Shown piece after piece: positions 47,876 through 61,093 of a stretch of DNA of 64,000 nt. The notes beneath the pieces were generated by a model. The model saw only the letters and a list, made by a program, of their open reading frames with translations. It was not told where the DNA came from and did no database searches. The translations under genes and the position numbers were made by a program. Position 1 is the first letter of the stretch. Every line of letters begins with the position of its first letter. This DNA comes from Polytrichum commune (Eukaryota > Streptophyta > Polytrichopsida > Polytrichales > Polytrichaceae), in contig OX485803.1 of assembly GCA_950295325.1 (NCBI GenBank), forward strand, positions 36,159,554 through 36,223,553, read 5' to 3'.

Positions 47876-49537
47876 GTGCGATTTTTTTGGCTATAGCTTG
47901 TTCTTACTAGAGGCAGGAGGCTAACCACTAGTAAAATTGCTCAAAAAGACATTTTTAAGTTAATTACAGTGTGAATAGAAGGCTATAGGCAGTTACCGGC
48001 GATTTGCAGCCTGCCGGCAGTTACTAAGAGAGTCGGGCTATAAGGAGTCTCTCTCTCTGACGAGAGAGACATATCATTTTGAACTCAATATCTGATTATA
48101 GCTGAGAGAGCTAGAAGGAGTAGCGCAAGCTCTAGGCTGAGCGTGAGAGCTTCAGGTAGAGCATAGCCATGGAATCCTGAGATAGGAGCATAGGCTATAG
48201 GCGATGCCTTTTAGGAAAGACAGTTGGCTAACCAGGACATAGCCTAGCAGCCTTGTTGAAAACATTGTGTAATGAGTAAATTGATTGTGAGTTTTTGTGA
48301 AAGGAATGTGATGGACTCGAGTGAAAGAGAGGACGTATGAAGTTTGATCTCAGTATGAAATATGAGTGTACCTAATTGATAAAGTATTATGTTAGGCGAT
48401 AATCATGAGGAATAACCACAAAGTGTTGGTGAGTGGATTTGTTGCACAAAAGCATATGAGGGATATGTAGAGATTGTGAAGTAGAGGTTGTCTTGAGTGT
48501 ATAGCCTACATGCGGGAGACACTAAGATGTATTATCATGCACAACTATAGCTATAGCCAGGGCTGAGTGAAATTATGATAAGTTGTCTTGATATTCAAGA
48601 TACAGGGTTGTGTGTCGACTCAATAAGTCGCAGTCGTATTGGAAGTTAACTTTGCAGAGTTACTGTCGAGATGGAAAATGATAAAGAATGAGTGAAGATT
48701 GAAGGAGGAAGGCTAAGGGGAGAACATGCTATATTCTCAGTATGAGTCAGTTAGATTAGTCTTATGGAGTGAGAGCAGTTTATCGCCGAGAGAGTGAAAT
48801 GTCAGATTATTACGAGAGTGCGGAAGTACAGTTCTTTGAGAGTAGTTTATGAATTTGAGCAGTATATAAGTAAAAGAGAGAAAGGAGTGAGATTAATTGC
48901 CAAGCAAGGTAAGAGCACCTTGACCTTGTCAGATGGCTATATGAATTTGCTTATTGCCTATGCTATTGTAAGAGACAATGTGATTGCATAAACAAATCTA
49001 CATATTATAAAGTGATGATTACAGGCTTACGGCGTCAGACTATGTTCTCGTACGAGATGGTGGCTATAGTCTCTGAACCCGTTTTGGCTAAACCGTGAGT
49101 TAACTTAATTATAGCTTGTCTTTCTTTGAGAAGCAATACACAAACTAAGGATGAATTAATTAATCAACCCACACATAAAATCATAACAATGGATTGCATT
49201 TGAGAAATGGCAGTCACAAGAATATTGCACCCGAAAGGGAGATCATATGACTATTCGCCAAGCTTTTGAGCTTCACGACTGACTTAAGTCAAGACCTTAG
49301 AGTGATAGAGAATTCCCTAAGATAGGACAAAAACACACACTACGGAATGAGCACCAATGAACCATTAAGAGTGAATGAACTTGATGGGGACAAGAGTAAA
49401 GAATGTGATAAGTCATAAAATGTTGTTAGTTACCTTAATCTAATGTGACATTAACCCTTATAGACACCATCTCAGTCTTCCTAGAGACCTAGTTCCTTGG
49501 GTTTTGTTGTTTTAAGTCATAGCAAAAACCTTACTAC
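47876..49537 (-). mobile_element. Element B, copy B3, inserted in the LINE
   Basis: 1662 bp. Right 270 bp match 1-269 and the inverse of 5841-6115. Ends GTGCGATTTTTTTGGCTATAGC and, inverted, GTAGTAAGGTTTTTGCTATGAC. Flanks AGGAGGTGTA (47866-47875) and AGGAGGTTTT (49538-49547) form an imperfect 10-bp duplication. LINE sequence continues on both sides, showing a true insertion. No transposase frame seen. Confidence 0.7.
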
Positions 49538-50110
49538 AGGAGGTTTTAGGTTGTTGGTAGTATTTTGGCCAGTTTGGTGTGGGGGGCATATATGAATGAA
49601 TGTGGTGGGCTTGAGGCAATAACTTGTACATCTCAATTTTCATCTAGTGGGAGAGATTGCGAGGTCTAGTCTTTATGGTTCATGATGAGGGTGGTTGTGG
49701 TTTGGATTACATCCTTGGCTGCTATTCCAACCTAGTGTAGTGTTTCTAGAGTGGTATTATGGTCGGTTGGGTGTCCAACACCACTATTGGTCCATTTAGA
49801 CGATTTGGCATGTCTCATGGAGCCATATAGTATGTCTTAGTTATGTAGGGAGTTGTATTGTGTGAGTTGTATGGGACAAGTAAAAGGGGATGAGTAATGG
49901 GAGTGCATGATATCAAATGTGTATGTGAGTAGTTTGGTGATTGTTGTTAGCATTGTATGGTGTGGACTGATAAAAGTATGCTTTTTGGTCTCTTTTTAGG
50001 GAGGATTGTGACATACATTTGGGCTAGCCATAGTATTTTCATGTGGAAATCTTGTGGGGGAGGTTGTAGGAAGTTGGCTAGGTGAGATAAACAATTACAT
50101 AGGCCATCCC
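49538..50110 (-). pseudogene. Dualen-like LINE, second copy, part upstream of element B
   Basis: Minus-strand translation aligns with 2100-2340 of the first copy: GVGHPTDHNTTLETLH with GIGYTHPHNKDMTQQVIHW, and VIASSPPHSFIYAPHT with VIAHFAANTITYDIPT. Full of stops. Confidence 0.5.
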
Positions 50111-51070
50111 AATGTGTTCAATACCTACTAAAATTAGCATGTTTATCATATTTTGTCCACATAGATCCCATTGCAATACAATTTTGTCTAATGTCCATTC
50201 TTGCCTATAAGACTAAAATCTAGCCTCGCTAATACGACACCCTTGATATTTCGACACATTTTTGCGAGACCAAACTTTTTAGTTCAAAACCCCCTCTTGT
50301 ATATGACTACAACACTTGATAATGCAACATTTGAATCTCCGTTTTTTCATATTAAGTAGGTAGTTCATGCTAAAATGCCTTTCATCTATGTTATGTATAT
50401 CTAAAATACATCCATTTTCACTTGGAAACTACATGGGAATAATTGAGGTTACTAGTGTAGAAAGGACATGGTTAAGGTTATAGTGGCCTCTTGCCTAGTA
50501 CGTTGCCTTGTACACGGGTGATATAATATCACCAATATGTTGATGTTAAACGTCATGCATCATTGTTGTCTAGTTTCTTATTAGAGAACTCTTTATATTT
50601 TGGTGTTAATGAAATTATTAGTTTTCAAAAGCTAGTAGGGAATTTAGATAAGATGACAATTGCTAACTTGGGTAGGCAACACCATAGATCTTTGGACTCC
50701 TATTTCAAGAGTTCTTAAAAATATTTGTATTTGTTTGAAGTTATAAGTTATCATTTCATACCATCTATATTGCTTTAACTTGTTACATATATTGTTGAGC
50801 ACATATTACTTATGTTTTCATGTTCCCTCAACAATACGTCAACTTTACGCCATTTGTCATATTAATGAGAAGACAACACCTCGATAGTACGACTCTTTTA
50901 GTATCTCCCAAATGTGTCATACTAACTTAGAACATTATAGAAATATAATATTTAATGTCTCCCAAAAATAATGCAAGACTCTTTCCAAGCATACAAATTA
51001 GACATTTTCTCAGAAATGGGAAAACTTACATCACTTGGTGCCAACACAACCTACCTAACATACATATCTA
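50111..51070. other. Gene-free AT-rich region
   Basis: No coding region or repeat boundary recognised. Confidence 0.45.
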
Positions 51071-51426
51071 CACTAAATATGTGTCATGTGGTATTTAATG
51101 TCACTATGGTAACTTTTTGGATGACACTTCTTATGAATAAGTGTACAAATACTGTCATGGATGGAGTTCATCCATCGGCCAAAGCCATACTTTCTCTTGT
51201 CAGCAACTTGTGATGAAATATTGTCATGGATGATAAAAATCGGATGAAAAACCACTTGGTAAGTGACAGTAATTGCAATCCAATAATTCTATAATCCCCC
51301 CAAAAAATTACAAGGAATGACAAATAATGTTGGGTTAACATTTAGTGTTGGTGGCACTTTACCGTGGTTTACAATTAGTATTGAGCAAGACAATTAGAAT
51401 TGGTGTCAGTAAATATCATATTAGTG
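51071..51426. mobile_element. TA-flanked MITE with CACTAAATATG ends, copy 2
   Basis: 356 bp, ends CACTAAATATG and CATATTAGTG inverted, TA on each side (51069-51070, 51427-51428). Internal TTTAGTGTTGG and AATTAGTATTGAG motifs recall 36048-36383. Confidence 0.78.
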
Positions 51427-51513
51427 TAGCATCATGTCAATTTCCATGGTGATTGGACTCACATGCTAGTAGTAAATGATAAAAATGTGAATTTTGGGTG
51501 TTGCATTACTTTT

Positions 51514-52730
51514 GGCATTATTGGGTAGGTCACTCTATAGGATTTTTGTGCAACATGTGCAGCTGGGAGGTATTTGTGTGAGGGCTATTTACCTCCATGG
51601 CATGCTTTAATAGCTCCCTATCATTACTTAATACTCTAAAATGACATGTTTTATTTCACCCTGTCATTAGTCACATTCCCAATGTTATTGCATTTTTTGG
51701 TAGTCTATATTCCTTACAGTAATAATAATATAATTCGAAGTCTACACATTGGAAAAGTGGCCCGACAAAGCATGATTCATACTTACCATTGCAAAACCAT
51801 ACAAGTGTAACACTTCATAAAGACACAACATACAACTACAACAACATGAAGCAAACAATTCCAAGAGTATAATATGAATGGAAATTGCAACAAGAAAATT
51901 AAGCACAATCTAAAAACTACTTACGAATTTGCAGATTTAGGGTTTAGTATTACTTTATCATCATGAAGCACAAAAGAAGGCTTAGGGTGGAAACATAACA
52001 ATCATGAACATGTGCTCATAAACACAACACCCACTCCATGGCAATCTAGCTCCAAGCCACAATGCATTATCAACTTATATGTTGTGTTTAGTAACAAACT
52101 TGGACAATTGCCCTACACCATTCCTATCTAAGGAGTGCACAACATTTCTAGAATTGCTACTCATAGTTTGAGGGGATGTAACGCAATCTACGTTGATGCA
52201 TTCCTATTTGTTTATTCAAGAGCATGTTGTTGCATGCGTGTCTAAAATTTTGCTTCCCTAACTCCACTCTCTGCTCTTTGCTTCCCTTCTTTCGCAAACC
52301 CTAAATAAAAAATAAAAAACCACCAGTCTTGACAAGTGGAAATGATACCCTAGGTGTTGGCAAACAAGAGTGTGGAAGTGTAGGATGATGAAGATGACTG
52401 GCACAAATGTTGGAAATTTCCATCTTTTTTGGGCATATGATGCTGCAATTTTCATCCATAATGTTGTGAAGCATGTGTGCAAAACTAAGCCTACTTGACA
52501 TAAATCATAAGGTCCTACATTATTGAACCCATATATTATTGATATTTATTTATTTTTTGCATTTAAGTCTACCTACCGTATTTGGAATGGGATTATACAC
52601 TTTTTATGGTCCCTAAATTATGTGGAAGTCATTTATAAATCTATGTCAAATAAATTCATTTCATCCTATATTAGGTTGCATGTCATTTTTAAAATGCACT
52701 AAGTGACCTACTTGACATTAGTGTGTTCTA
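51514..52730 (+). repeat. Repeat family E, copy 1
   Basis: Matches the reverse complement of 60205-61093 across GGTAGGTCACTCTATA, TTTACCTCCATGGCATG, GCATTTTTTGGTAGTCTATA, CCAACATTTG, CTTGTTTGCCAA and ATGCAACCTAATATAGG-type blocks. Copy 1 has about 300 bp extra in its middle. No gene product recognised. Confidence 0.75.
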
Positions 52731-52841
52731 GGACACATGAACCATGCTCGATGACATTGAAAACATTGCAAAACATACCCAAAAAAAATGTAGTTTATTC
52801 GTTGTTCATGTTGTATCAATGATATGCTACTTGGCTAGTAA

Positions 52842-53305
52842 TTGGTGTATCCTCCTTTTGCCTTCACCAATGCCTGCACTTTGTTGGGCATTGATTTCAC
52901 TAGCTTCTATTTGACTTCCACCTCAATGATGTTCAGTTCCTCTTGCAAGTTATTCCAAAGGTCATCCTTGCTAGTGGGGGAGGTCTTTACGGAGTTGGAG
53001 GTGTTGGTCCACTTTGTTCCAGAGGCATTTGATAGGATTCATGTCGGGGGATTGTGGACTCCATAGCAGTATTGTGATTGCATGATCATTGAACCATTTT
53101 ACTATTGACTTGTTGGTGTGCTTTGGGTCGTTATCATGTTGGAACACCCACTCCTATGCTTCTTTTTCAAATTTCACAGTTGCCATGCTCAAGTTGTCTT
53201 GTAAGATGTTATGATAATGCTCGCTATTCATTTTTCCTTTGATTATGGTTAGCTCCCCACGCCCTCCCAATTCATGCAACCCCAAACCATGATGCTCCCT
53301 ACTTT
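52842..53305 (-). pseudogene. Tc1-like (IS630/Tc1/mariner) transposase, C-terminal half, broken
   Basis: Minus-strand translation (53300 down to 52842) contains, in order, GSIMVWGCM, LTIIKGKMNSEHYHNIL, VFQHDNDPKHT with the second catalytic Asp, WSPQSPDMNPIKCLW where the third acidic residue of NPIE has become Lys, and KLVKSMPNKVQALVKAKGGY followed by TNY and a stop. This is the classic Tc1 C-terminus. At least two frameshifts and three stops make it dead. The N-terminal helix-turn-helix and first Asp were not found. The DNA-cutting enzyme it derives from moves elements between TA sites. Confidence 0.88.
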
Positions 53306-56300
53306 GCATCATAAATCAAGTGCTAGCAAGGTCACCCATCTGATAGTCATTCCAACCTTACGTCGGGCAACCTGAAATTCCCATGGGATCCAGGTTAAGG
53401 CCTTGGGTTTAAGCCACCCCTTCACATGGTATGCAATGGTGAGTGTGTTTGCTTTGTACCTTAGGATGTGAAGACATGGGTGCATAATTGATAACAATAA
53501 GGTGTTGGAGAAATAGAAATCGAGCAATTGTACAAGCACACGTGTCATAGTTATCGTTGTCATGGATTCCTAGGATGTGAAATTGGTGGTGGAGAATGAG
53601 GATGAAAGAGGGTGGAAGAATAGACAAAGCTACATGGTGTTGTGGCTTACTAGGAACTTAAAAGGTGCCCGTATGTGGATACGTTGGGACAAAAATCACA
53701 AGGATGTCTTGGGTGCACACTTGAGTACGAATGTTAGTAGTTCACTACAATTGAGTGGGTCGTGTACTTCTAAAGATGTAAGGTATGTGGTCCTATTGTG
53801 GGTATTTTCAAGTCCACATACGATTCTGACAGTTGGATTGCGTTGAAGTTGACTCATCCGGATAGCAATTGTGAATTAGGCACAAATTCATCTTCAATTT
53901 CAATTCAAAGTTGAGAGTGCAGGAGTTATAGGAGGTCAAAGCTAAGATTTTAATTTGTGATAATCACATACACCCTCTCGATTGTGTCAACTTGGTATCT
54001 TTTGTATGAGCACATAGTCCAAATGTATATCATACACGTGTGTTTTCAATGTCCATTCTTTTAAAATAAAATAAAAAGAGTATTGTTACATACCACTTGG
54101 ATTCAAGTGTCCAACTAAGAAGAGTGAACACATGAGAAGGTCCAAATACCTCATCCCATTTTCTTGAAAGTACAAATTGTTGAGGTAAAGTTGGAGCCTT
54201 GGATGTAAATCGTTTGATGTTCACAAAGCATGGAATTGTTTGGGTGCATTAGCAAAACGTAGATTACTTTGGTGCCGATTCAACAATGGTGTTATAATAG
54301 GCTTTTTATGAAACATGCCTTCCACGTACTGCATAGGTGGTGGTGTTGTGGTACAATTTGAGATTTGATGCCAAAACCTCCCAAGTTCGAATTTGCTTGT
54401 GACGTAATTAATGTCCAACATGTCATCTTCTTCACAAGTTGACTTGGAGGTCATTTTACTAACACTAGATACTTGTGAGGTCAATGTTTTTGTGTGTCAT
54501 TGAAACCAAATTTTAAAATCATCTAGTCAACCTTTGACACACGATGCCAAATTTCTATGGACATTAGCACAAATATGATATTCAAGTCAGACTGGACCAA
54601 GTCCAAGTCCAAATTTATAATATGTCAAATGTTGTCATAGGATCATACGATAAGATTGTGTAGTAAGATCCTCTGATTTAATGTGCAAAATTGATCATAA
54701 TAGTATCATAATGAATTTTGATTGTATTTTCATTATTCAACATTTATTTGTATGCATTTGTCATTAAAAATTATATATTTTATTTTTCCATCATATTTTA
54801 GTAGCATAACATTCAAGTAATCACTAAGGATTCACATATCTCCCAAAACATTTAGGTAGTTCAAAAGTGTATGAATAGTTCTGCCATAGAAATGTGGCAA
54901 ACAAAAAATCTAGATTTGCTTAAATAGATATTATAAAATATCAAGGACTTGTAATGGCTGACAACATTTGGTATAGGTGTGTCTTTAAAATAGATATATA
55001 GGTTCCATAACGCATGTGTGAGGCCCTTTATATTCAAACATGAATTCTTTTGCATATAACGGACCAAAGTATAAATCTCTTTATTACCTTTGTGATTTTA
55101 ATTCCTTGTTGGTAGTTTCACCTTTCTATCTTGACAAGAGCCCAAGAAAGGTGGTAGAGTGAGGTGACATCAAGTCTCAACCGATAGAGGGTGAAAAGAA
55201 CACAAAAAAGCAAACATTTGCAATCAATGTGCCTCAATTGTTAGTGTTGAAAATCCATCCATTGCCCATCCCTTCAAATACCTAGTGTTTTGCAATTATT
55301 TGAGGAAGGACACCCAATCCCTATACTCTTCTACACACTATGTATCTCAATCATGGTTGGATGAGAATCAATGGATGATCGAATATGGACGGATACAATC
55401 ATCCAATCATATCTCATCCCTCACATGTGTCATCTTCCAAGGTAGGACCGACATTCCAAAGTCGGTAAGGTAGGTCCGCAAATGCCATGATCAATAAATA
55501 TAGAGACCTTGACTTATATGTGTGGACTCAACATAGACTTTGGTCAACATTAAATTTTAGTTGTTCCCAAATGCCTTGTAATTTGTCTACCACTCGATCG
55601 ATGTTTGATGTACATGGGTCGACCCTTTTGACTTCTTGTACATAACCACTTTCAAGGTTCGAGAAGGCCGTCACATTATTCAGCCATGTGGGTTGGTTCC
55701 ATGAGCATGGAATATGTCGATTATATTATGTGGGCCCCTCCAACAAAATGGGGTTATTTTTATTATTATTCATACATTCATGCTAAACTTGGAAATTTGG
55801 GTGGAGTTATAATCTCAACACTATGCAAACTTTGAGAGAATTTTAAGGTTTAAAATAAGGTATGAGCATTGCTAGGTTATGTTAATGATCAACAACTTTA
55901 CCATTAGTGTCACCTTCTGACACTTGGCTTTCAAGTGTGTATACAATTTCTTGACATGATTATGTTTAATGATGTCATGAAGTGTATGCTTATGTCACAT
56001 AATTGTCTCAAGTATCTCAATGTGCTATGCAATATGTCATAGTAAGAAATTTATTTATTATAGTTTCTACTATTATCTTAATAACTTAAAATAGTATGGA
56101 TTATCGATATATTAGTGTGGGGCAACCTAAGTGCAGATATCAATGTTTTTAGGTCAAATTAACCACAAATCCATTCACAATATCTTTTATTAAAACCCTT
56201 TAGCTCTATACTAAGGTTTTCGAGGTTTAACTCAAAAGCTTTAGCCATGGCCATTCAATGCAAGGTCAAATTTGGATGGGAAAGAGATGGATGGACAGAC

Positions 56301-56944
56301 CCCAATCAAGACCTTCTTGGATGATTGTTGGAATGTTGGTGTTGCAATTGAGGAGTGCCTAGCATCATAAGTGTAAGGAAAAAGTGTTTTAAATGCTTAG
56401 TTTTTGTTGTTTGCCAGATTTTGGTGACGAATCTTGATTATGGTCCTTAACTCTAAGGTCCATCTTTGAAAGAAATATTATTGTAGGCTTTCATATGAGC
56501 CAGTTGAAATGAATATGACATCAACATTGTAGGGAACTTGTTTTTATTGGAACCTCTTCATCCACGATAGGGGAGTTTACATAAGTGTCGTGGACCCCAA
56601 GTCTTCAAATTTTAAGTTGTGGTAAGGCCAATGAACACCTTAACTTCATTTATACAAGCCCCCACCAAGTACTCATTATGTGTACAAGGTTGCGTTATAA
56701 TTTAGTACTATCACTTGCAAATAGGAAGTAAAATATGGTCATTTGTGACAACGATGATCAATGCATTGTGCACACAAGTGATACAAATGTAGGTCAATGG
56801 TTCTATAATCGGTAAAAAGACAATCCCTTAAGATGTGGGTTCCATTGTTTGAATAATAAGTTGACAAATATGAAGTTTTCAACTTTATAATCTTGTTTCT
56901 TTCCTTTATTAATGAAATTTTTGTAAAGGCATTGGGTTTGAAAG
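53306..56944. other. Gene-free AT-rich region
   Basis: No supported gene. Open frames up to 89 codons lack domains. 55875-56060 matches 59765-60090 as a direct repeat (CAAC(T/C)T.A(C/T)CATTAGTG, TCTCAAGTATC, ATGTGCTATGCAAT). Confidence 0.5.
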
Positions 56945-57071
56945 CCATAACATTATTCAGATCCATAACAATGTTTTGTGGGACTGACAATATTCCACAT
57001 GATACATAGGAATATTCCATAGAATATTGTTAGTCCCGTATAACAATGTAATGGATTTGAATAATGTTATG
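56945..57071. mobile_element. Fold-back MITE, copy 2
   Basis: 127 bp with inverted ends CATAACATTATT...AATAATGTTATG, a shorter relative of 14816-14971. Here the inverted repeat continues outward (TTTGAAAGCC / GGCTTCAAA), so the true ends may differ and no TA duplication is visible. Confidence 0.75.
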
Positions 57072-57499
57072 GCTTCAAAAGGCCACAAGAAAACATGACA
57101 TTGGGTTTTCTTCAACTGTTGTTAAAGGGAGTGTAGAAATTCAAAAACTACATGTCAGACAAACAAATGAAACTCAAAGAGTCTTGTTTGCTACTTATAA
57201 ATGGGTTCAAGAAACATAGGCATCCCACTCTTTGGATTCTTGTAGAGAGCTCTCTATTCTGACACAAAATAATTATATTCCCCTCAAAATTTGCCACATG
57301 CCATGCTTACATTCGCCACAACCCACTTGCATCCCATGTGGAAACTGCATTCTAGCACATGTAAAGATGAAATAAGGAGCCCTCTATGGTAATTATTCCT
57401 ATAACATGCTATTTAAGTCCCTAAGTAATCTAGAACCTTGGTGGGTGTTGAACTTGGCTTGAGTTTCCTAACATTTATGCAACTCATGAACCATCATGG

Positions 57500-57800
57500 A
57501 TGAAGGGGTTCTAACAAAAATTAAGTGTTGAAGTCTACAAGTTGAGGGTTGGTTCTTTCCAATAGACTATGCCATTCTTGCTCTTACAATGCACTTGAAG
57601 ACGAGGCACATTTTGTGTTGAAGTGTCCCCTATATAACTCCATTAAAGATAAGTTTTCATCAATATTTGAGAATGTAGTATTAGGGAGCCTCTAGTGTCT
57701 CTTTCAATCGGATCAACAAGTTCACATTACTCTCTATCTCATGAAGGCCACCGCACTCCACCACTCTAGAGAATTAGCTAGTCTGAAACCACCATGATGT
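57500..57800 (+). pseudogene. Non-LTR retrotransposon C-terminal zinc-finger remnant
   Basis: Plus-strand translation gives LCHSCSYNALEDEAHFVLKC, a C-x2-C-x8-H-x4-C finger as found at the C-terminus of plant LINE proteins. CPLYNSIKDKFSSIF and ALHHSRELASL follow. There is one internal stop and a frameshift before it. Upstream RT not recognised. Confidence 0.65.
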
Positions 57801-60204
57801 ACTTTCAGTCCTACTAGCCTTTGACTTCCTACACTGAAAAATCAATTTCATCTCATTGAATCGCAGTAGACTGATTTGAAATCTCTAATGTTGTTTTCAA
57901 AGTCTTGATTGATATTAGAAAGGCAACTTACAAACTAAAAAAGAGTTTGCACAATATGTTTGCACCTTCCACATTGATGAGTTTACGTAGAAACCACGAA
58001 TCCCTAGCTATCAAATCCCACTATAGAATGCATATCCTAATGGTATATTGGGTATAGAGTTATGTACAAGGGACCGCCCTATAATTCAATCCGGCACTCC
58101 CAAGGGGCCCGTGACAATCATTTCCCCACGCTTTCACAAAAGTTGCACCACTTTACCAAGATGTTCAAATTGGGCCACTCCAAAAGCTATGGGCCACCGA
58201 GTGATGTGATACCAAGGGCGAGATTTGAATGGGCCACCCATGCATGCATTCTAACCCTTTCTATGCATGGATGTGTAAAGAAACACAACTTGGAATATTT
58301 GCACGCCCACATGGTCATGCTCGTCACCTTCAACCCATTCTCACGAGTATTATACATCATGTATGGACACTTGCTTTTTGTTGCACAAGTAGACTTGGGA
58401 ACCATCAAATTCGACAAAACTTCAATCAAAGGGGAACACCTTTGGGGAAAGAGACTAGAGGGTGGGTGATGAGCGTTTGGAGTTTTGAAGCTCTTTGTTG
58501 TTTGTGATACGTGGCAACCTTCATAGCGATGTGAAGGTTATGCAAGGTTTATGTGTTCACATGTTGTAAAGAAAATAATTTTCTTCATTGATTGGCACTA
58601 ATGTTTGCAAACTATTAGTGTTATCCGTAAAGTCCCTTAATGAGGCACAGAACTGGTGTTTAATCCTATTTTGAAAAAAACTTTTTATTAAGAGCCCGTT
58701 AGCTCATCATGTATCAGAACCTACTTTGAAAGTTGGGTGAAATTTTTGGGACATCTTGTTTCCACCACTCAAGTTTTTGAGAGAATTTTAGAATTTAAAA
58801 CATGGTATACACATGGGACCCATTGTCTTGAATCCTGAATTAGCTTATATAAGCCACCTTGGCCCACCCATCCTAGTACGACTACCTAGAAAACTCGTTC
58901 ATAATAGCATAACACCACTCTTTGTGTATGGTCTTTTAAGCACTTAGAAAACTTAGATGACATTCTGTTAATTGTTGTAAACTTGGGGTTTGGGACTAAA
59001 CCCATAGTTTCATTTGCTTCACTTTATAGATAACTCTATTGAAATGAACGATATCTTCGACCTTGCACCTTTAAAATGTGTGAACAATGATTCATTGTTT
59101 TAATATTAAAGTTACATTTGATTGGATTTCAACATAAATGTACAACTCAATCATTTAGCAAAGACCACCAAGCCTAAGGAATCAACACACTTTGTCATTT
59201 CACACTAAAACAAGATGGATCCCATGATGAGTGACATAAGCGTTGAATGTTTGTGAGGCTAGGGAAGAATGGGAAAATATTATCAAAATGAAACAAAAGC
59301 CTTGTAACTTGCATATCAAGCAATCGGTTTGGTTTGGTTTGGTTTAGTTTGGTTTCTTTGCTTGCTTGTTTGATTTCAATTGAGTATTCATGGGGTAAAC
59401 ATCTAGAATTGTACCACATGTTGATTATTACCTTTTGATGGGATATGATATATAGAACTTGAATTGCTTGCTTGCAATGTAAATCATGTTAATTTTAAAA
59501 CAAAATCAAATCAAAATCAAATCTATCATCTAATATAAGTAGGACCACGATATTTACCGTAAACAATGTAGCTAGATTATTATTATTTTAAAATATATAA
59601 ATAAATTAAAAGAGAGAGAGAGGTGTAACCTAGAAGAAGATCTCACCTAGGTCACACCTCCCATTATTGACGAGAGGCAACCAAAGATTATGAAGTTTGA
59701 GATGAAACTATGCCATTAATGAAATATAGTGTCACATGTGCAATATCCTATTCTGAAGTATATGCTAGGTTACACTAATGATCACCAACTTCATCATTAG
59801 TGCCACTTGATGATATTCTGCATTCAAGTGCGCATTATACTAATATCTTGACATGAATATGTTCAATAGTGTTATGAGTTATACACAATGGTATACAAGT
59901 TGACTAAAGTGTACACATATAACACTTGGCATTAGTATGCTCAAGAATATCTCCCTCTTGCATACTAAATTGTAAACACATGACACTTTCTATTAATATG
60001 CTCAATAATACCTTCCCCTTACATACTAAAACACATAAATATCATCTCAAGTATCCCAATATGCTATGCAATGTGTCATAATGTAGATAATTTGTCACAT
60101 TATGAAGTACTTATGTTGATGAATAGTATCATATTGGCTATTAGCATATGTGACAATTGAGACCTTTGGTTATTTAGTGTAGGCCCTTCGCAAATAATGT
60201 ACAT
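57801..60204. other. Gene-free region
   Basis: Contains the second unit of the 55.9/59.8 kb direct repeat, an AGAG run at 59612-59621 and a GGTGTAACCTAG/CTAGGTCACACC stem at about 59623-59658. The 135-codon open frame at 58062-58469 has no recognised domain. Confidence 0.5.
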
Positions 60205-61093
60205 GGCACTAAATACCATCATGGGTAGGTTACTTAGTGCGTTTACAAATGATATGCAACCTAATATAGGGAGAATTAAATTCATTTGACATAATGTTTT
60301 TGAAAGACTTTCACATAATTTAGGGACTGTAGAAAGTGTAGAATTCCATTCCAAGTAAGGTAGATAGACCTTAAACATAGACCATTCAAATTTTCTTATT
60401 AATATTAATATAGGGGTTCAATATAAAGACCTTAGAATTTATGTCGAGTAGGCCTAATTTTGTACATATGTTTCATCATATTTGGATAAAATTTGCAACT
60501 TCATATGCCCAAAAAGGATGAAAATTCCCAACATTTGTTACTGATTGTCTTCCTCACCTTGCACTCCTACTCTCTTGTTTGCCAAAACATAGGGTTCAGT
60601 TCCACTTTTTGAAGACTGTTGGTTTTTTGTTTATTTTAAGGTTAACAAAACAAGGGTTTGGAGAAGGGAATAATGGAAGCAAAGATCTCATACATGCGTT
60701 TCCCTTGTGTTTTGGAAAACTCCTCATGTGCTCTTTGAGTCTCTGACCCAAGGAGAATATATTTATTCTTGTCATTATCATGCCTATGATTTGACCTCAA
60801 TATATTTACCCTGCCATAGGTAGGCTAATTGCCATGCTTTTTTGTGCCACTTTTTCAATGTGTATACTTATGAGGAATTTCTTTCTAATTATAAGGAATA
60901 TAGACTACCAAAAAATGCAATAGCATTGGCAATATAAAAATGATAGGGTGGAAATAAATAGGTAATTTTAGAGAGTTGAGTAATTAAATGTAGTTTTTAA
61001 ATCATGCCATGGAGGTAAATAACCCTCACGCATATAGCCCTCAACCACACGTGGTGCACACAATTTTATAGAGTGACCTACCCAAGAATACCA
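60205..61093 (-). repeat. Repeat family E, copy 2
   Basis: Reverse complement of 51514-52730 minus a ~300-bp internal segment. See copy 1 for shared blocks. Confidence 0.75.

Noticed and set aside
58062-58469. 135-codon open frame on the plus strand
   Set aside because: No recognisable domain, no splice context and no homologous copy in the window; length is within what chance gives in 64 kb.
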